Origin: Paroceanicella profunda
GTDB taxonomy: Bacteria > Pseudomonadota > Alphaproteobacteria > Rhodobacterales > Rhodobacteraceae
Assembly: GCF_005887635.2 (NCBI RefSeq)
Contig: NZ_CP040822.1
Location: forward strand, 1 to 64,000
Length of the DNA stretch: 64,000 nucleotides
Direction: 5' to 3'
The notes under the pieces were generated by a model, which was not told where the DNA came from, made no database searches, and worked only from the letters and a program-made list of their open reading frames with translations. Shown piece after piece: positions 45,179-54,153 of this stretch. The translations under genes were made by a program, and so were the position numbers. Within the stretch, counting starts at the first letter, position 1. Each line of letters starts with the position of its first letter.

Positions 45179-46258
45179 ATGGGTGAACCCGCAACCGGCG
45201 GGGCAGGGGGGCATACCCCCCGCCGCTCCCGGTCCTCCGGACCCCCGCAGACCCCGCCGCCCACCGCTTCGGCCGGGGCGGATTTCTTCGTCTGCGACGT
45301 GGTCGACGTCATCCCCAAGGACGACATGGCGAGCATGGAGCACCCGGTGTTCTCGCTCTCCACCCGGCCGGACCGGCGGGTGCTGAAATACGTCCACGGC
45401 GAGACGATGGTCGAGATCACCCCCAGCGTGAAGGGGCTGGCGACCATCCATGACAAGGACATCCTGATCTATTGCGTGAGCCAGCTCATCGCCGCGCAGA
45501 ACCGCGGCGAGCCGATCGCGCGCGAGGTGCACATGACCGCGCATGACCTGCTGGTGGCCACCAACCGCGAGACCTCCGGCGACGGCTACCGCCGGCTGCG
45601 CGAGGCCTTCGAGCGGCTGTCGGGCACGCGCATCGTCACCAACATCGCGACGGGGGGCACCGAGACCACCCAGGGCTTCGGGCTCATCGACGCCTGGGCG
45701 ATCGTGCGGCGCACGCGCTCGGGGCGGATGATCAACGTGCGCGTCACCCTGTCGGACTGGCTGTACCGGGCGGTGCTCACCAAGTCGGTGCTCACCCTGC
45801 ACCGGGATTACTTCCAGCTGCGCAAGCCGCTGGAGCGGCGGGTCTACGAGCTGGCGCGCAAGCATTGCGGGCGCCAGCGCGAATGGCGGGTGGGGCTGGA
45901 GGTGCTGCTGAAGAAATCCGGCTCCGCCAGCCCGCGCCGGGTGTTCCGCCGGATGATGCGCGACATGGTCGAGGGCGACCACCTGCCCGATTACGCGGTG
46001 GCGCTGGGCGCGGACGACCTGGTGAGCTTCCGCCCTCGCCGCCCCGGCCTGTCGGGAAGCGCGCAGGAGGCCGGGGGGCCGCTGCTCTCCGCCGGCATCC
46101 ATGACGAGGCCCGCGCCGTGGCCCCGGGGCTGGACCCGCACTGGCTGGAGCAGGAGTGGCGCGACATGTGGGCCGCCCGCGGCCGCCCGGCGCTGCGCAG
46201 CCCGGACCGCGCCTTCCTCGCCTTCTGCCGCAGCCGCGCGACGGGCGGGACGCAGTAG
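45179..46258 (+). CDS. repA: Plasmid replication initiator RepA (RPA family)
   Basis: A 359-residue protein matching the Rhodobacterales/alphaproteobacterial RepA (replication initiator protein A) family. After a 40-residue Pro-rich start, the conserved part begins at FFVCDVVDVIPKDDMASMEH and continues with VKGLATIHDKDILIYCVSQL, RLREAFERLSGTRIVTNI, HRDYFQLRKPLERRVYELA and MMRDMVEGDHLPDYAV, the two winged-helix units that bind iterons. The ATG at 45179 has GAGG seven bases upstream; the frame is open further left through the iterons but without homology. It marks the window as part of a RepA-type plasmid. Confidence 0.92.
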   Translation: MGEPATGGAGGHTPRRSRSSGPPQTPPPTASAGADFFVCDVVDVIPKDDMASMEHPVFSLSTRPDRRVLKYVHGETMVEITPSVKGLATIHDKDILIYCVSQLIAAQNRGEPIAREVHMTAHDLLVATNRETSGDGYRRLREAFERLSGTRIVTNIATGGTETTQGFGLIDAWAIVRRTRSGRMINVRVTLSDWLYRAVLTKSVLTLHRDYFQLRKPLERRVYELARKHCGRQREWRVGLEVLLKKSGSASPRRVFRRMMRDMVEGDHLPDYAVALGADDLVSFRPRRPGLSGSAQEAGGPLLSAGIHDEARAVAPGLDPHWLEQEWRDMWAARGRPALRSPDRAFLAFCRSRATGGTQ

Positions 46259-46861
46259 GCCGCGCCTCCCTGCCCGGGGCGCGGGCGCCATGCGCGGGCC
46301 GTCTCCCCCGCCGGGGGAGGGGAGACGGCGCCCCCGGCAGGCCCCTTCCCGGGGATGAGGCGGGAGGCCCTCTCCGCGGCCGGTGTGCCCGGGCCGCCCC
46401 TTCCCCCGGCAGGGCGCGCCGGCGATCTATGTACCGGTCAGCCGTCATCCGGGGCTTCGGGATAAAGCGCCTGCCACGGGGAGGCCTGCGCCCGCCAGAG
46501 GCGCGGGCCCCCCCGGCGGTGAGGATGCGGGGCGCGCGGAAGGGCGGGCCCGTGCCGCAGGCACATCCTGTTCCCGTGCCGCAGGCACATCTTGTCCCCG
46601 TGCCGCAGGCACATTCTGCCTTCGTGCCGGAAGCACCTCCCCGGCCCGCGCTTCGGGCACATCCTGCCCCCCCCTGTGTCTCCGGCACCTCCCTGGCCCG
46701 TACCGGAGGTACCTTCTGCCGCGTGCCGCGGGGCCCTTCCCGGGCGGTGAGGCGCGCAGTTGTGCGGTGCGGCGGGGCAGGGTAGGATGGCCGCGTTTCG
46801 ATACGTATTTTTATTTTTTGTACAGAGGTGACAGGGTGACGGTATTTTCGTCAGGACCCTC
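46259..46861. repeat. Intergenic region with a 24-bp hairpin array
   Basis: No gene is supported. From 46555 to 46735 there are about seven units with a 24-bp period, each beginning with a 13-base hairpin; GTGCC-GCA-GGCAC occurs three times and GTACC-GGA-GGTAC once (a compensated change), with mismatched copies between. An AT-rich stretch at 46795-46825 is the likely promoter of the next gene. Confidence 0.8.
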
Positions 46862-48091
46862 ATGGTGAGGGTCGTCAACTTCGCCGTCCGCTACAGTGCC
46901 AACGTCGGTGACGGGCTGATCGCGGATTGTCTTTCCCACGCCATGACCCGGCTGGCCCCGGGGCTCGAGATGGTCTCGGTGGATCTTGCCGGGCGCAGCC
47001 GCCATGGCGAGGCCACGGTGCGCGGGCGCGGGATGAAGCTGCGCGTGCTCAACGCGCTGCCCGCCCCGGTGCGGGCCCGGGCGGTGGAGCTGGTGCTGGG
47101 CCGGTTCCTCGACCGGGTGGGCCCGCGCTGGCGCGCGGCCCTCGGCGGGGCCGATCTCGCGGTGTTCGGCGGCGGGCAGATCTTCTCGGATGCCGACCTG
47201 AACTTCCCGCTCAAGATCGCCCGGGCGGCCGGGCTCTGCGCCTCGGCCGGCGTGCCGATGGCGGTGTTCGCCGCGGGAGTGGCGCGCAACTGGTCGCCGC
47301 GCGGCCGGGCGCTGTTCGGCACGGTGGCGCAGGGGGACCTGCGCCATGTCGCCCTGCGCGACGGGTTCTCGCGCGAGGCCTGGTCGGCGCAGATGGGCGG
47401 GGCCGGGCCGCACCCGGAGATCTGCCGTGACCCGGGGCTGCTGGCCGCCTCCTGCTACGGCCGGCCGGCGCCGGGGGCGGAGCCCGGGCCGGTGGGCATC
47501 TGCATCACCGATCCGGCGGTGCTCACCTATCACGCCGACATGGCGGTGGCGGGGGGGGCGCGCGCCGATGCGCTGCTCGCGGCCACCGCGCTGGCGCTGG
47601 TGGCGCGCGGCCACCGGGTGCGGCTGTTCTGCAATGGCGCGGTGGAGGACCGCGAGGCCCTCGCCCGGCTTGCCGCGCATCCGGAGGTGGCGGCGCGGGT
47701 GGCGGGGGGCTGGCTCGACATCGCCCCGCCGCCGGCCACCCCGGCGGAGCTGGCCGGGATCATCGCCCCGATGAAGGCGGTGCTGGCCCACCGGCTGCAC
47801 GCGACCATCGTCGCGCATGCCTATGCCATCCCGGCGGTGGGGCTGAGCTGGGACCGCAAGCTGGTGAGCTTCTTCGCTTCGGTGGGCCGCGGCGCCCATG
47901 CGGTGCAGGGCCCGGCCGGCGCGCAGGATCTCGCCGATCTCGTGCTGCGCGCGATTGCCGAGGGCATCGACCCCGCCGCCCATGCCGTCCATCTCGACGA
48001 GACATGGGCGGGCGTGGCGCGGATGCTCGCGGTCACCGGGCTGGCGGCCCGGCCCCCGGGCCTGCGCGCCGTCTCCGGAGCCGGCGCATGA
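46862..48091 (+). CDS. Polysaccharide pyruvyl transferase family protein
   Basis: A 409-residue member of the same family as the gene at 596, but clearly divergent from it. NFAVRYSANVGDGLIADCL at the start is the typical NxGD motif, LAVFGGGQIFSDADLNF a following loop, and AHRLHATIVAHAYAIPAVGL (near residue 305) the conserved C-terminal His segment. It would add pyruvate ketals to the polymer. It has its own AT-rich promoter region and AGGA eight bases before the ATG. The stop overlaps the next start (ATGA), so it is coupled to the GT4 gene. Confidence 0.85.
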   Translation: MVRVVNFAVRYSANVGDGLIADCLSHAMTRLAPGLEMVSVDLAGRSRHGEATVRGRGMKLRVLNALPAPVRARAVELVLGRFLDRVGPRWRAALGGADLAVFGGGQIFSDADLNFPLKIARAAGLCASAGVPMAVFAAGVARNWSPRGRALFGTVAQGDLRHVALRDGFSREAWSAQMGGAGPHPEICRDPGLLAASCYGRPAPGAEPGPVGICITDPAVLTYHADMAVAGGARADALLAATALALVARGHRVRLFCNGAVEDREALARLAAHPEVAARVAGGWLDIAPPPATPAELAGIIAPMKAVLAHRLHATIVAHAYAIPAVGLSWDRKLVSFFASVGRGAHAVQGPAGAQDLADLVLRAIAEGIDPAAHAVHLDETWAGVARMLAVTGLAARPPGLRAVSGAGA

Positions 48092-49824
48092 GCGCCGCCG
48101 GCGGGGCGCCGCCGGGCGGGATCGGGCAGGGGACTGGCCCGGGGGACACGCACCCGAAGGCCGGGTTGCCGGGCAGGTCCGCTGGCACTGGCGGCGGCAC
48201 GGGTGGCCCGGGCGGGTTCGCGCGGCGTGGCGTGGATCCGGAGGCCGGGTTGCCGGGCGCGGTCGCTCCGGGTGGGGACGGGTCGGGGACTGCCCCCGGT
48301 GGCACGCACCCGAAGGCCGGGCCTCCGGGCCGGTCCGCTGGCACTGGCGGCGGCACGGGTGGCCCGGCCGGGGTTGACCGGAGCGGCGTGGATCCGGGTG
48401 GGGGCGCTATGGGTGGGCTTGTCCCGGGCGCCGTGAGTCCGGACGGGGCCGGGCCGGGCGCCACTGTCCCGGGCGGGGTTGACCGGAGCGGCGATGGCCC
48501 GAGGGAAGGGCTGCCGGGCGGGCCCGGGCGGAGCGGGCGCAGGCCGGGGCGCATCGTCATCGTGAACGACTTCTCCCGGGCCCGGGGCGGGGCGACGGGG
48601 CTGGCCCTGCTCTCGGCGCGGATGCTGGCGGAGCGGGGCCATGAGGTGGTCTGCCTGTGCGGCGACGCGGGCGAGAACGCCGGGCTCACCGCGGCCGGGG
48701 TCACCCTGCGCGGCGCGGGGGGCGCGCATGTGATGAGCCGTGGCAGGGTCTCCGCGCTGCTGGGCGGGCTCTGGAATGCCGCCGCGGCCCGTTTCCTGCG
48801 CGACTGGATCGCGGCGGAGGGCCGGCCGGGGGATGTCTATCACCTGCACGGCTGGTCGAAGATCCTCTCCCCTTCGGTGTTTGCCGCGCTGGCCCCGGTG
48901 CGCGACCGGCTGGTGGTCCATGCGCATGACTTCTTCCTCGCCTGCCCGAACGGCGGCTACTGGAACTACCCGCGTGAGGAGGTCTGCGGCCTCACCCCGC
49001 TCTCGGCGGCCTGCCTCGCCAGCCGCTGCGACAAGCGCAACCACGGCCAGAAGATGTGGCGTGTCGCCCGGCAGCTCATCCGCCGGGCGCGGTTCACGTT
49101 CCGCGACAGCGGGCCGGAGGTGCTGATGATCCACCCCGCCATGGCGCCCTTCCTGGAGCGCGGCGGCCTGCCCGCCTCCCGGCTCACGGTGCTGCGCAAC
49201 CCGGTGACGCCGTTCCGCGCGCCGCGGGTGGCGGCGGAGGCGAACCGCAGCCTGCTCTTCGCCGGCCGGCTGGACCCGGAGAAGGGCGCGCTCAGCCTCG
49301 CGCGTGCCGCCGCGCGGGCCGGGGTGCGGCTGCGCGTGGCCGGCGAGGGCCCGCAGGAGGCCGCGATCCGCGCCGCCTGTCCGGGCGTGGAGATGCTGGG
49401 CTGGAAGAGCCGCGCGGAGATCGGCGTGCTGGCGGCGGAGGCGCGGGCCCTGGTGATGCCCTCGCTCTACCCCGAGCCCTTCGGGCTGGTGGCGGTGGAG
49501 GCGCTGGGCTGCGGGCTGCCGGTGGTCGCGGCGCAAACCGCCTTCCTGGCCGGGGAGATCACCGCCGCCGGGGCGGGGCTGGCGGTCGACGTGCATGACA
49601 TCGGGGGGTTCGCCGCCGCCCTCTCCCGGCTGATGGCCGATGATGCCGGCGTGGCGCGGATGAGCCGCAACGCCGTGGCCGCGGCGCCGGCGCTCGGGCT
49701 CTCGCCCGAGGCGTGGTGCGACGGGCTGGAAGCCGCCTACGCCCGCGCCGCCGCCAGGGGGGCGCCCTCCGACAGCCCCGCGGCCGGGGCGCGCGCGGCG
49801 TCCCTGCGGGCCGGAGCCGGCTGA
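48088..49824 (+). CDS. GT4 glycosyltransferase with Gly/Pro-rich repetitive N-terminus
   Basis: A 578-residue protein. From residue 153 it is a GT-B family 4 transferase: RIVIVNDFSRARGGATGLAL, YHLHGWSKILSPSVFAAL, HAHDFFLACPNGGYWNYPR, then LLFAGRLDPEKGALSLA and SLYPEPFGLVAVEALGCG with the two Glu residues of the donor site. The first 150 residues are Gly/Pro-rich and contain a duplicated segment (THPKAGLPGRSAGTGGG and THPKAGPPGRSAGTGGG). The ATG at 48088 overlaps the pyruvyltransferase stop (ATGA), so the repeats are inside the translated region. Confidence 0.85.
   Translation: MSAAGGAPPGGIGQGTGPGDTHPKAGLPGRSAGTGGGTGGPGGFARRGVDPEAGLPGAVAPGGDGSGTAPGGTHPKAGPPGRSAGTGGGTGGPAGVDRSGVDPGGGAMGGLVPGAVSPDGAGPGATVPGGVDRSGDGPREGLPGGPGRSGRRPGRIVIVNDFSRARGGATGLALLSARMLAERGHEVVCLCGDAGENAGLTAAGVTLRGAGGAHVMSRGRVSALLGGLWNAAAARFLRDWIAAEGRPGDVYHLHGWSKILSPSVFAALAPVRDRLVVHAHDFFLACPNGGYWNYPREEVCGLTPLSAACLASRCDKRNHGQKMWRVARQLIRRARFTFRDSGPEVLMIHPAMAPFLERGGLPASRLTVLRNPVTPFRAPRVAAEANRSLLFAGRLDPEKGALSLARAAARAGVRLRVAGEGPQEAAIRAACPGVEMLGWKSRAEIGVLAAEARALVMPSLYPEPFGLVAVEALGCGLPVVAAQTAFLAGEITAAGAGLAVDVHDIGGFAAALSRLMADDAGVARMSRNAVAAAPALGLSPEAWCDGLEAAYARAAARGAPSDSPAAGARAASLRAGAG
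48148..48370. repeat. 156-bp-period duplication in the GT4 gene
   Basis: A segment of about 65 bp starting at 48148 recurs at 48304 with few changes; the period is 52 codons. Weaker copies of GGTTGACCGGAGCGGCG-type sequence follow at about 48374 and 48477. Confidence 0.8.
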
Positions 49825-50173
49825 GATGCCCCCGGGCGGCCCGGTTCCCGATGGTGCGGCGCGCGCGCGTTGGCGGGACGGGCGGGGCCCGGTCCGCCCG
49901 GGCGCCCGGCCCGGGCCGCGCCCGACCCTCCCCACGGGAGGGCGCGTTGGCGATGTTACCAGCCGTTCTGCCGCCGCCCGGGGTTTCGCGATGAACCGCC
50001 CGCCCTCCCGGGGCCGGGCGCGGCCCTTCTTCGTGCCTGGTGGGGAGGGTGCCGGGCGCGGCGCCGGCCGGGGCGGGGCGCGGCGGTTCGGGTCTGGTGC
50101 GGGGGGCGTGCGCGCTGCCCGGGGGGGCATGACGGGGGGCCTGCCCGGGGTGCCACGCGGGGGCGCCCCGGGC
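49825..50173. other. Convergent intergenic region, no gene seen
   Basis: About 350 bp of very GC-rich DNA between two converging genes. No clear hairpin or supported reading frame. Confidence 0.6.
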
Positions 50174-51523
50174 TCAGGCGAGGCCGGCTTCGGCCAGGCG
50201 CACGGCCAGCGCCGAGGAGGGGATGTACTGGAACAGCCCCTGGCGGCCGGCAAGCTCCACCCCCTCCGCGCCCAGCCGGGCGGCGAGCGCATCGCGGCGG
50301 TGGGCGGCGGAATGGTCGTAGACCGGGTAGGCGAACTCCGTGTCATGGCTGGCCAGCAGGGTGAGATCCCCGGTGAACAGCCCCGCCGCCCGGGCGGTGC
50401 GGGCGAATTCCGCGAACAGCGCCCCGGGGCCGGCCTCTCCCCGCTCCGCGGGGGCGCCCGGCGCGCCGTCCGCGCAGACCTCGAGGGAGAAATACTCCGC
50501 CGCCCCCGGCGTGCCGTAGAAGTCGGACTGCATGGTGAGGCGCTTCCAGGCGCCCTCGGCGTGGAAATTGTACAGCACCGGCGCCGTGAAGCCGCGCTGG
50601 CCGCTGAACCGGCAGCACAGGGTGGTGAGCCGGCGCGAGACCGGCGGCGCCGCGACCGGGATTTCCAGCAGGTTGGCGGTGTGCAGCATCGGGATGGTGC
50701 TGATCAGCCGCGCGGCGGAGAAGGTGCCGGCGGCGGAGGTGACCTCGAACCCGTCCGCGTGCCGGCGCGCGCCGTGCAGCCCGGCATCGAGCACGGTGCG
50801 CACGCCCGCCGCCTCCAGCCCGGCCACCGCCTCGGCATAGAAGGCCGCGAACCCCTCGGGCGGGCGCACGAGACAGCGCGGGGCCGGGCCGCGCGCCGCG
50901 CGCCGCCGCGATGCCGCGCGCAGCAGGGCCTGCAGCGGGGCCTGCAGCCGGGCGCGCAGGCTGGCGCGGCTGGAGACCCAGCGCATCCGGCTTTCGGCGA
51001 AGGCGAAGCTGATCTCGCCCGGCGCCAGCCCGTAGAAGCGCTGCATGTAGTTGAGGATGCCGCTGTCACGGGTGAGGGTGGGCCCGAGATGGCGGCGCAG
51101 GAACCCTTCGGCGGAGCGGCGGTCCATGGGCCGCAGCCGGGCGGCGGCAAGCTCGCGCGCCACCCGCAGCCGGTAGCGCAGCGGCCGGTCCAGCACCTCG
51201 GCGCGCATGTCGAACGGATAGGCGCGCACCGCGCCGTCCGGGGTGATGCGCTGCGCGTCGAAGCGCACGTCCAGGCAGCGGCGGGCGAGGCCGGGGAACA
51301 GCTCGAACAGCGGGTTGTCCGACCAGAAGAAGATCGCGCCCACATCGAAGCTCATGCCCTCCAGGGTCCAGGAGATGTGGTTGCCGCCGGGGCTGGCGTA
51401 ATCATCCATCAGGCAGACGGAATTGCCCCGCGCCGAGAGTATCCGGGCCAGCGCGAGGCCGGTGACACCGGCGCCGAGCACGAGCACGTCGTAGCGGTTC
51501 TTCGGGGGGGAAAGGGGATTCAT
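50174..51523 (-). CDS. FAD-dependent oxidoreductase, amine-oxidase/UGM-like
   Basis: A 449-residue flavoprotein. VLVLGAGVTGLALARILSAR (residues 13-32) is the FAD Rossmann loop, MDDYASPGGNHISW the following GG segment, and FQYIPSSALAVRLAE the C-terminal FAD contact. The middle is basic and helical. It is in the same superfamily as the gene at 9595 and glf but is not a typical UGM; the substrate is unknown and may be a sugar nucleotide or a lipid-linked intermediate. AGGAGG nine bases before the ATG at 51523 fixes the start despite an open frame further upstream. It stands alone, divergent from the hydrolase gene. Confidence 0.75.
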   Translation of the reverse strand: MNPLSPPKNRYDVLVLGAGVTGLALARILSARGNSVCLMDDYASPGGNHISWTLEGMSFDVGAIFFWSDNPLFELFPGLARRCLDVRFDAQRITPDGAVRAYPFDMRAEVLDRPLRYRLRVARELAAARLRPMDRRSAEGFLRRHLGPTLTRDSGILNYMQRFYGLAPGEISFAFAESRMRWVSSRASLRARLQAPLQALLRAASRRRAARGPAPRCLVRPPEGFAAFYAEAVAGLEAAGVRTVLDAGLHGARRHADGFEVTSAAGTFSAARLISTIPMLHTANLLEIPVAAPPVSRRLTTLCCRFSGQRGFTAPVLYNFHAEGAWKRLTMQSDFYGTPGAAEYFSLEVCADGAPGAPAERGEAGPGALFAEFARTARAAGLFTGDLTLLASHDTEFAYPVYDHSAAHRRDALAARLGAEGVELAGRQGLFQYIPSSALAVRLAEAGLA

Positions 51524-51950
51524 GAAAATGACCTCCTGCACACGCACACGTACTTCACGGCCCGGCAGGCGGCGCGGTGGGGCATGGAGGGACCATCCCC
51601 GGCGGCGGGGCGGACGGGCGGGCGTTCCGGGCGAAGGATGTGCGAGGGAGAAGGCGGCCCGAAAAACCCTGCCTGCCAGGGCATGGCAGGCCCGTCCGAT
51701 GCACACGCACTTACAATGTCTGACAGGTCAAAAGATACGCTATCGCGAAACCAACGTGTAAAATGGATACGCGATTCCGGAATTTACATCAACATACATT
51801 GTATTTCATTTGTGTGTTCGCGATCACGATTTGCATAGTCAACTCTGCATCTTGAAATTGAGTGCCTCTGGCGAATTCCACTTCCGGTAATTGCCGGGCG
51901 ATGCCCCGGGGAACCGGGCGCGAGATGCAGGCCAGCAAGGAGACGCCGAG
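51524..51950. promoter_or_regulatory. Divergent promoter region with an iteron-like match
   Basis: An AT-rich stretch at 51715-51860 separates the FAD gene from the hydrolase gene. GCGATTCCGGAA at 51771-51782 is identical to 12 bases of iterons 1 and 3 in the origin. No gene is supported in the region. Confidence 0.5.
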
Positions 51951-53624
51951 ATGAGACCGAACCGTTGGCACGTTCTGCTGCTGGTGGGGGGCCTGGCCCT
52001 GGCCGCCGCCCTGCCTGCCCCCGCCCAGACGACACCTGCCCAGACGACACCTGCCCGGCCCGCGATGGAATACGGGGTGCAGATGCATTTCTCGCAGGGC
52101 TGGCCGCTGGCGCTCTACGGCAGGCTGGACGCGCTGGGCGATCCGCCGATCCGCGACAGCCTGCCCTGGCAGCTGGTCGAGCAGGCCCCGGGGGTGTTCG
52201 CCTACCCCGAGCACCTCACCGCCTACATGGAGGCGCTGCGGGCGCGCGGCATGACGATGATCATGACCTTCGCGCACCGCAACCCGCTCTACGAGGCGGG
52301 CGAGACCCCGCACGGCCCGGAGGCCTATGCCGCCTTCGCCGCCTATGTGGTGCAGGCGCTGAAGGACTGGGGCGGGCTGATCCGCGCGGTGGAGATCGGC
52401 AACGAGATCAACGGGAATTTCGTCACCGGCCCGGCGCGCGAGGACCGCGCGGGCACCTATGCGGCGCTGCTCAAGGTGGTCTACGCGGCAGTGAAGGCGC
52501 AGGACCCGGAGGTGCTGGTGCTGGGAGGGGCGACGCATTCCATCCCGCTGGGCCTGTTCCGGGAGATGTTCGAGGACGGGGCGCTGGACGCGATGGACGG
52601 CATCGCCCTGCACCCCTACCGCCCGGTGCCCGAGCATGTGGACACCGAGCTGGCCTGGCTGCACGACCTGATGGAGGCGTTCGGCGGCGCGAAGCCGGTC
52701 TATGCCACCGAGTTCACCAATGCGTTCGAGACCCCGGAGCAGGCGCCGGGCTACATGGCCCGGATGCTGGCGCTGATGGCCGGTGCCGGGGTGCGCGAGG
52801 CCTACTGGTATGCGCTGCTCGACCAGGAGGCCTATCCCAACACCGGGCTGATCGACGAGGCCGGCCGGCAGAAGCCCGCCTTCGAGGCCTTCCGCTTCCT
52901 GCGCCGGGTGCTGCTGGGCGCGGGGCCGGTGACCCGGCTGTCGGACGACCCGCTGCTGCATCACTACGCCTTCGGGGCGCCGGGCGCGGCCGGCCGGGCG
53001 CAGCTGATCTGGGGCGCGCCGCGCCGGCTCGCGCTGCCGCCCGGCGCGGCGGTCTATGCCCCGGACGGCACCCCGCGCGCCGGGGCGGCGGAGATCCTGA
53101 TCGGGCCCGAGCCGGTGGTGGTGGTGGGGCCGGAGACGCTGGCGCCGGAGGCCTCGCCGGTGCTGGGCGACGCGCTCCTGCAATATGGCGGGCCGCCCTG
53201 GGAGTATGCGGTGGTCGACGCCGCGGGCACCGCCACGCCGCTCACCCGGATCGACTGGGAGTGGACCTCCTATCTCGGCACGCCCTGGTCGAAGCCGCTG
53301 CGGGTGAATGCCGACAGCCTGGTGCCCGGCGGCGGCGGCGCGGCGCCGCTGCACGTCGCGGAGATCTTCGTGGCGCCGGAGGCGGGGCCGATGCGCATCG
53401 ATGCCGAGTGGCGCGTGACGAAGGACACCTCGGACGGGGTGACGCTGGAGATCCTGCGCAACGGCACCCGGCTGATGGCCGCGCAGGTCAGCCGGGCGAT
53501 GGTGCTGGAGGATTTCCCCGTGACCCTCGCGGCAGGCGACCGGCTGGAGTTCCGCATCGGCCCCGGGCCGACGGTGACCGGCGACAACGTGGAGCGCCGG
53601 GTGCAGATCCGCCGGGCGGAATAG
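51951..53624 (+). CDS. Secreted glycoside hydrolase, clan GH-A (GH39/PslG-like)
   Basis: A 557-residue protein with a signal peptide (LLLVGGLALAAALPAPAQ, cleavage near residue 24). A TIM-barrel domain covers residues 35-330: RAVEIGNEINGNF near residue 150 holds the Asn-Glu pair of clan GH-A acid/base catalysts, and YATEFTNAF near residue 252 the likely nucleophile Glu. The C-terminal 200 residues form a beta-rich domain. The best analogy is PslG, a GH39 enzyme that trims the Psl polysaccharide in the periplasm. AAGGAG nine bases before the ATG supports the start. A (CCAGACGACACCTG) duplication just after the signal peptide gives a short QTTPA repeat. Confidence 0.8.
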   Translation: MRPNRWHVLLLVGGLALAAALPAPAQTTPAQTTPARPAMEYGVQMHFSQGWPLALYGRLDALGDPPIRDSLPWQLVEQAPGVFAYPEHLTAYMEALRARGMTMIMTFAHRNPLYEAGETPHGPEAYAAFAAYVVQALKDWGGLIRAVEIGNEINGNFVTGPAREDRAGTYAALLKVVYAAVKAQDPEVLVLGGATHSIPLGLFREMFEDGALDAMDGIALHPYRPVPEHVDTELAWLHDLMEAFGGAKPVYATEFTNAFETPEQAPGYMARMLALMAGAGVREAYWYALLDQEAYPNTGLIDEAGRQKPAFEAFRFLRRVLLGAGPVTRLSDDPLLHHYAFGAPGAAGRAQLIWGAPRRLALPPGAAVYAPDGTPRAGAAEILIGPEPVVVVGPETLAPEASPVLGDALLQYGGPPWEYAVVDAAGTATPLTRIDWEWTSYLGTPWSKPLRVNADSLVPGGGGAAPLHVAEIFVAPEAGPMRIDAEWRVTKDTSDGVTLEILRNGTRLMAAQVSRAMVLEDFPVTLAAGDRLEFRIGPGPTVTGDNVERRVQIRRAE

Positions 53625-54153
53625 CGCCCCGGGGAGGCCGGGAGGCCCGGGGCGCTCCTCCGGGGGAGGCCGGGAGGGGGAGCCGGCCGGCCTGCGCAGG
53701 GCACGGGCCGAGGGGCGGGCCGGTCGGTCTCCGGAGGACGACCGGCGGGCCTGCTCCGGTGCGGCGCGGCGGGGAGGCTGCCGGGTTTCACGCCGGGGCC
53801 CGCGTGGGACACGGGCGCTTCCGGGTCATGGGGCGGTCTCCGGAGGACGCCCGGCGGGCCTGCTCCGGTGCGGCGCGGTGGAGGGCTGCCGGGTTTCACG
53901 CCGGGGCCCGCGGGACATGGGCGCTTCCGGGAGGCGGGCAGCCGGGCCGGGCGGCCTGCGGGCCGTGGGGCGGTCAGGGCGCTCACCCGGGGCAACGGGG
54001 GCTTCCGGATCGTGCGGCGGCCCGGGGCCTTCGGGCGAGGGTGGGTCGGCAAGGCGTGGCCCGGCGGGCCCGGATGCGGCCGGGTGGGGGCAGGCGGGGC
54101 ACCGCTGCGCCCCCGCGCGGGGCCGGCCTGCTCCGGTGCGGCGCCGGGGCGCC
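53625..54153. repeat. Convergent gap with a 109-bp duplication
   Basis: Two nearly identical copies of about 105 bp start at 53726 and 53835 (period 109 bp). The region is between converging genes and contains no supported gene. The period is not a multiple of three, unlike the in-gene arrays. Confidence 0.8.

Noticed and set aside
42261..46258. A RepABC replication system
   Set aside because: The initiator is of the RPA family, is divergent from parA, and is preceded by iterons; RepABC has repC downstream of repA-repB in one operon.
36721..46735. Possible CRISPR arrays (regular repeats with variable parts)
   Set aside because: The periods of 24-30 bp leave variable parts of only 11-14 bases, the variable parts are themselves similar between units, and no cas genes are present.
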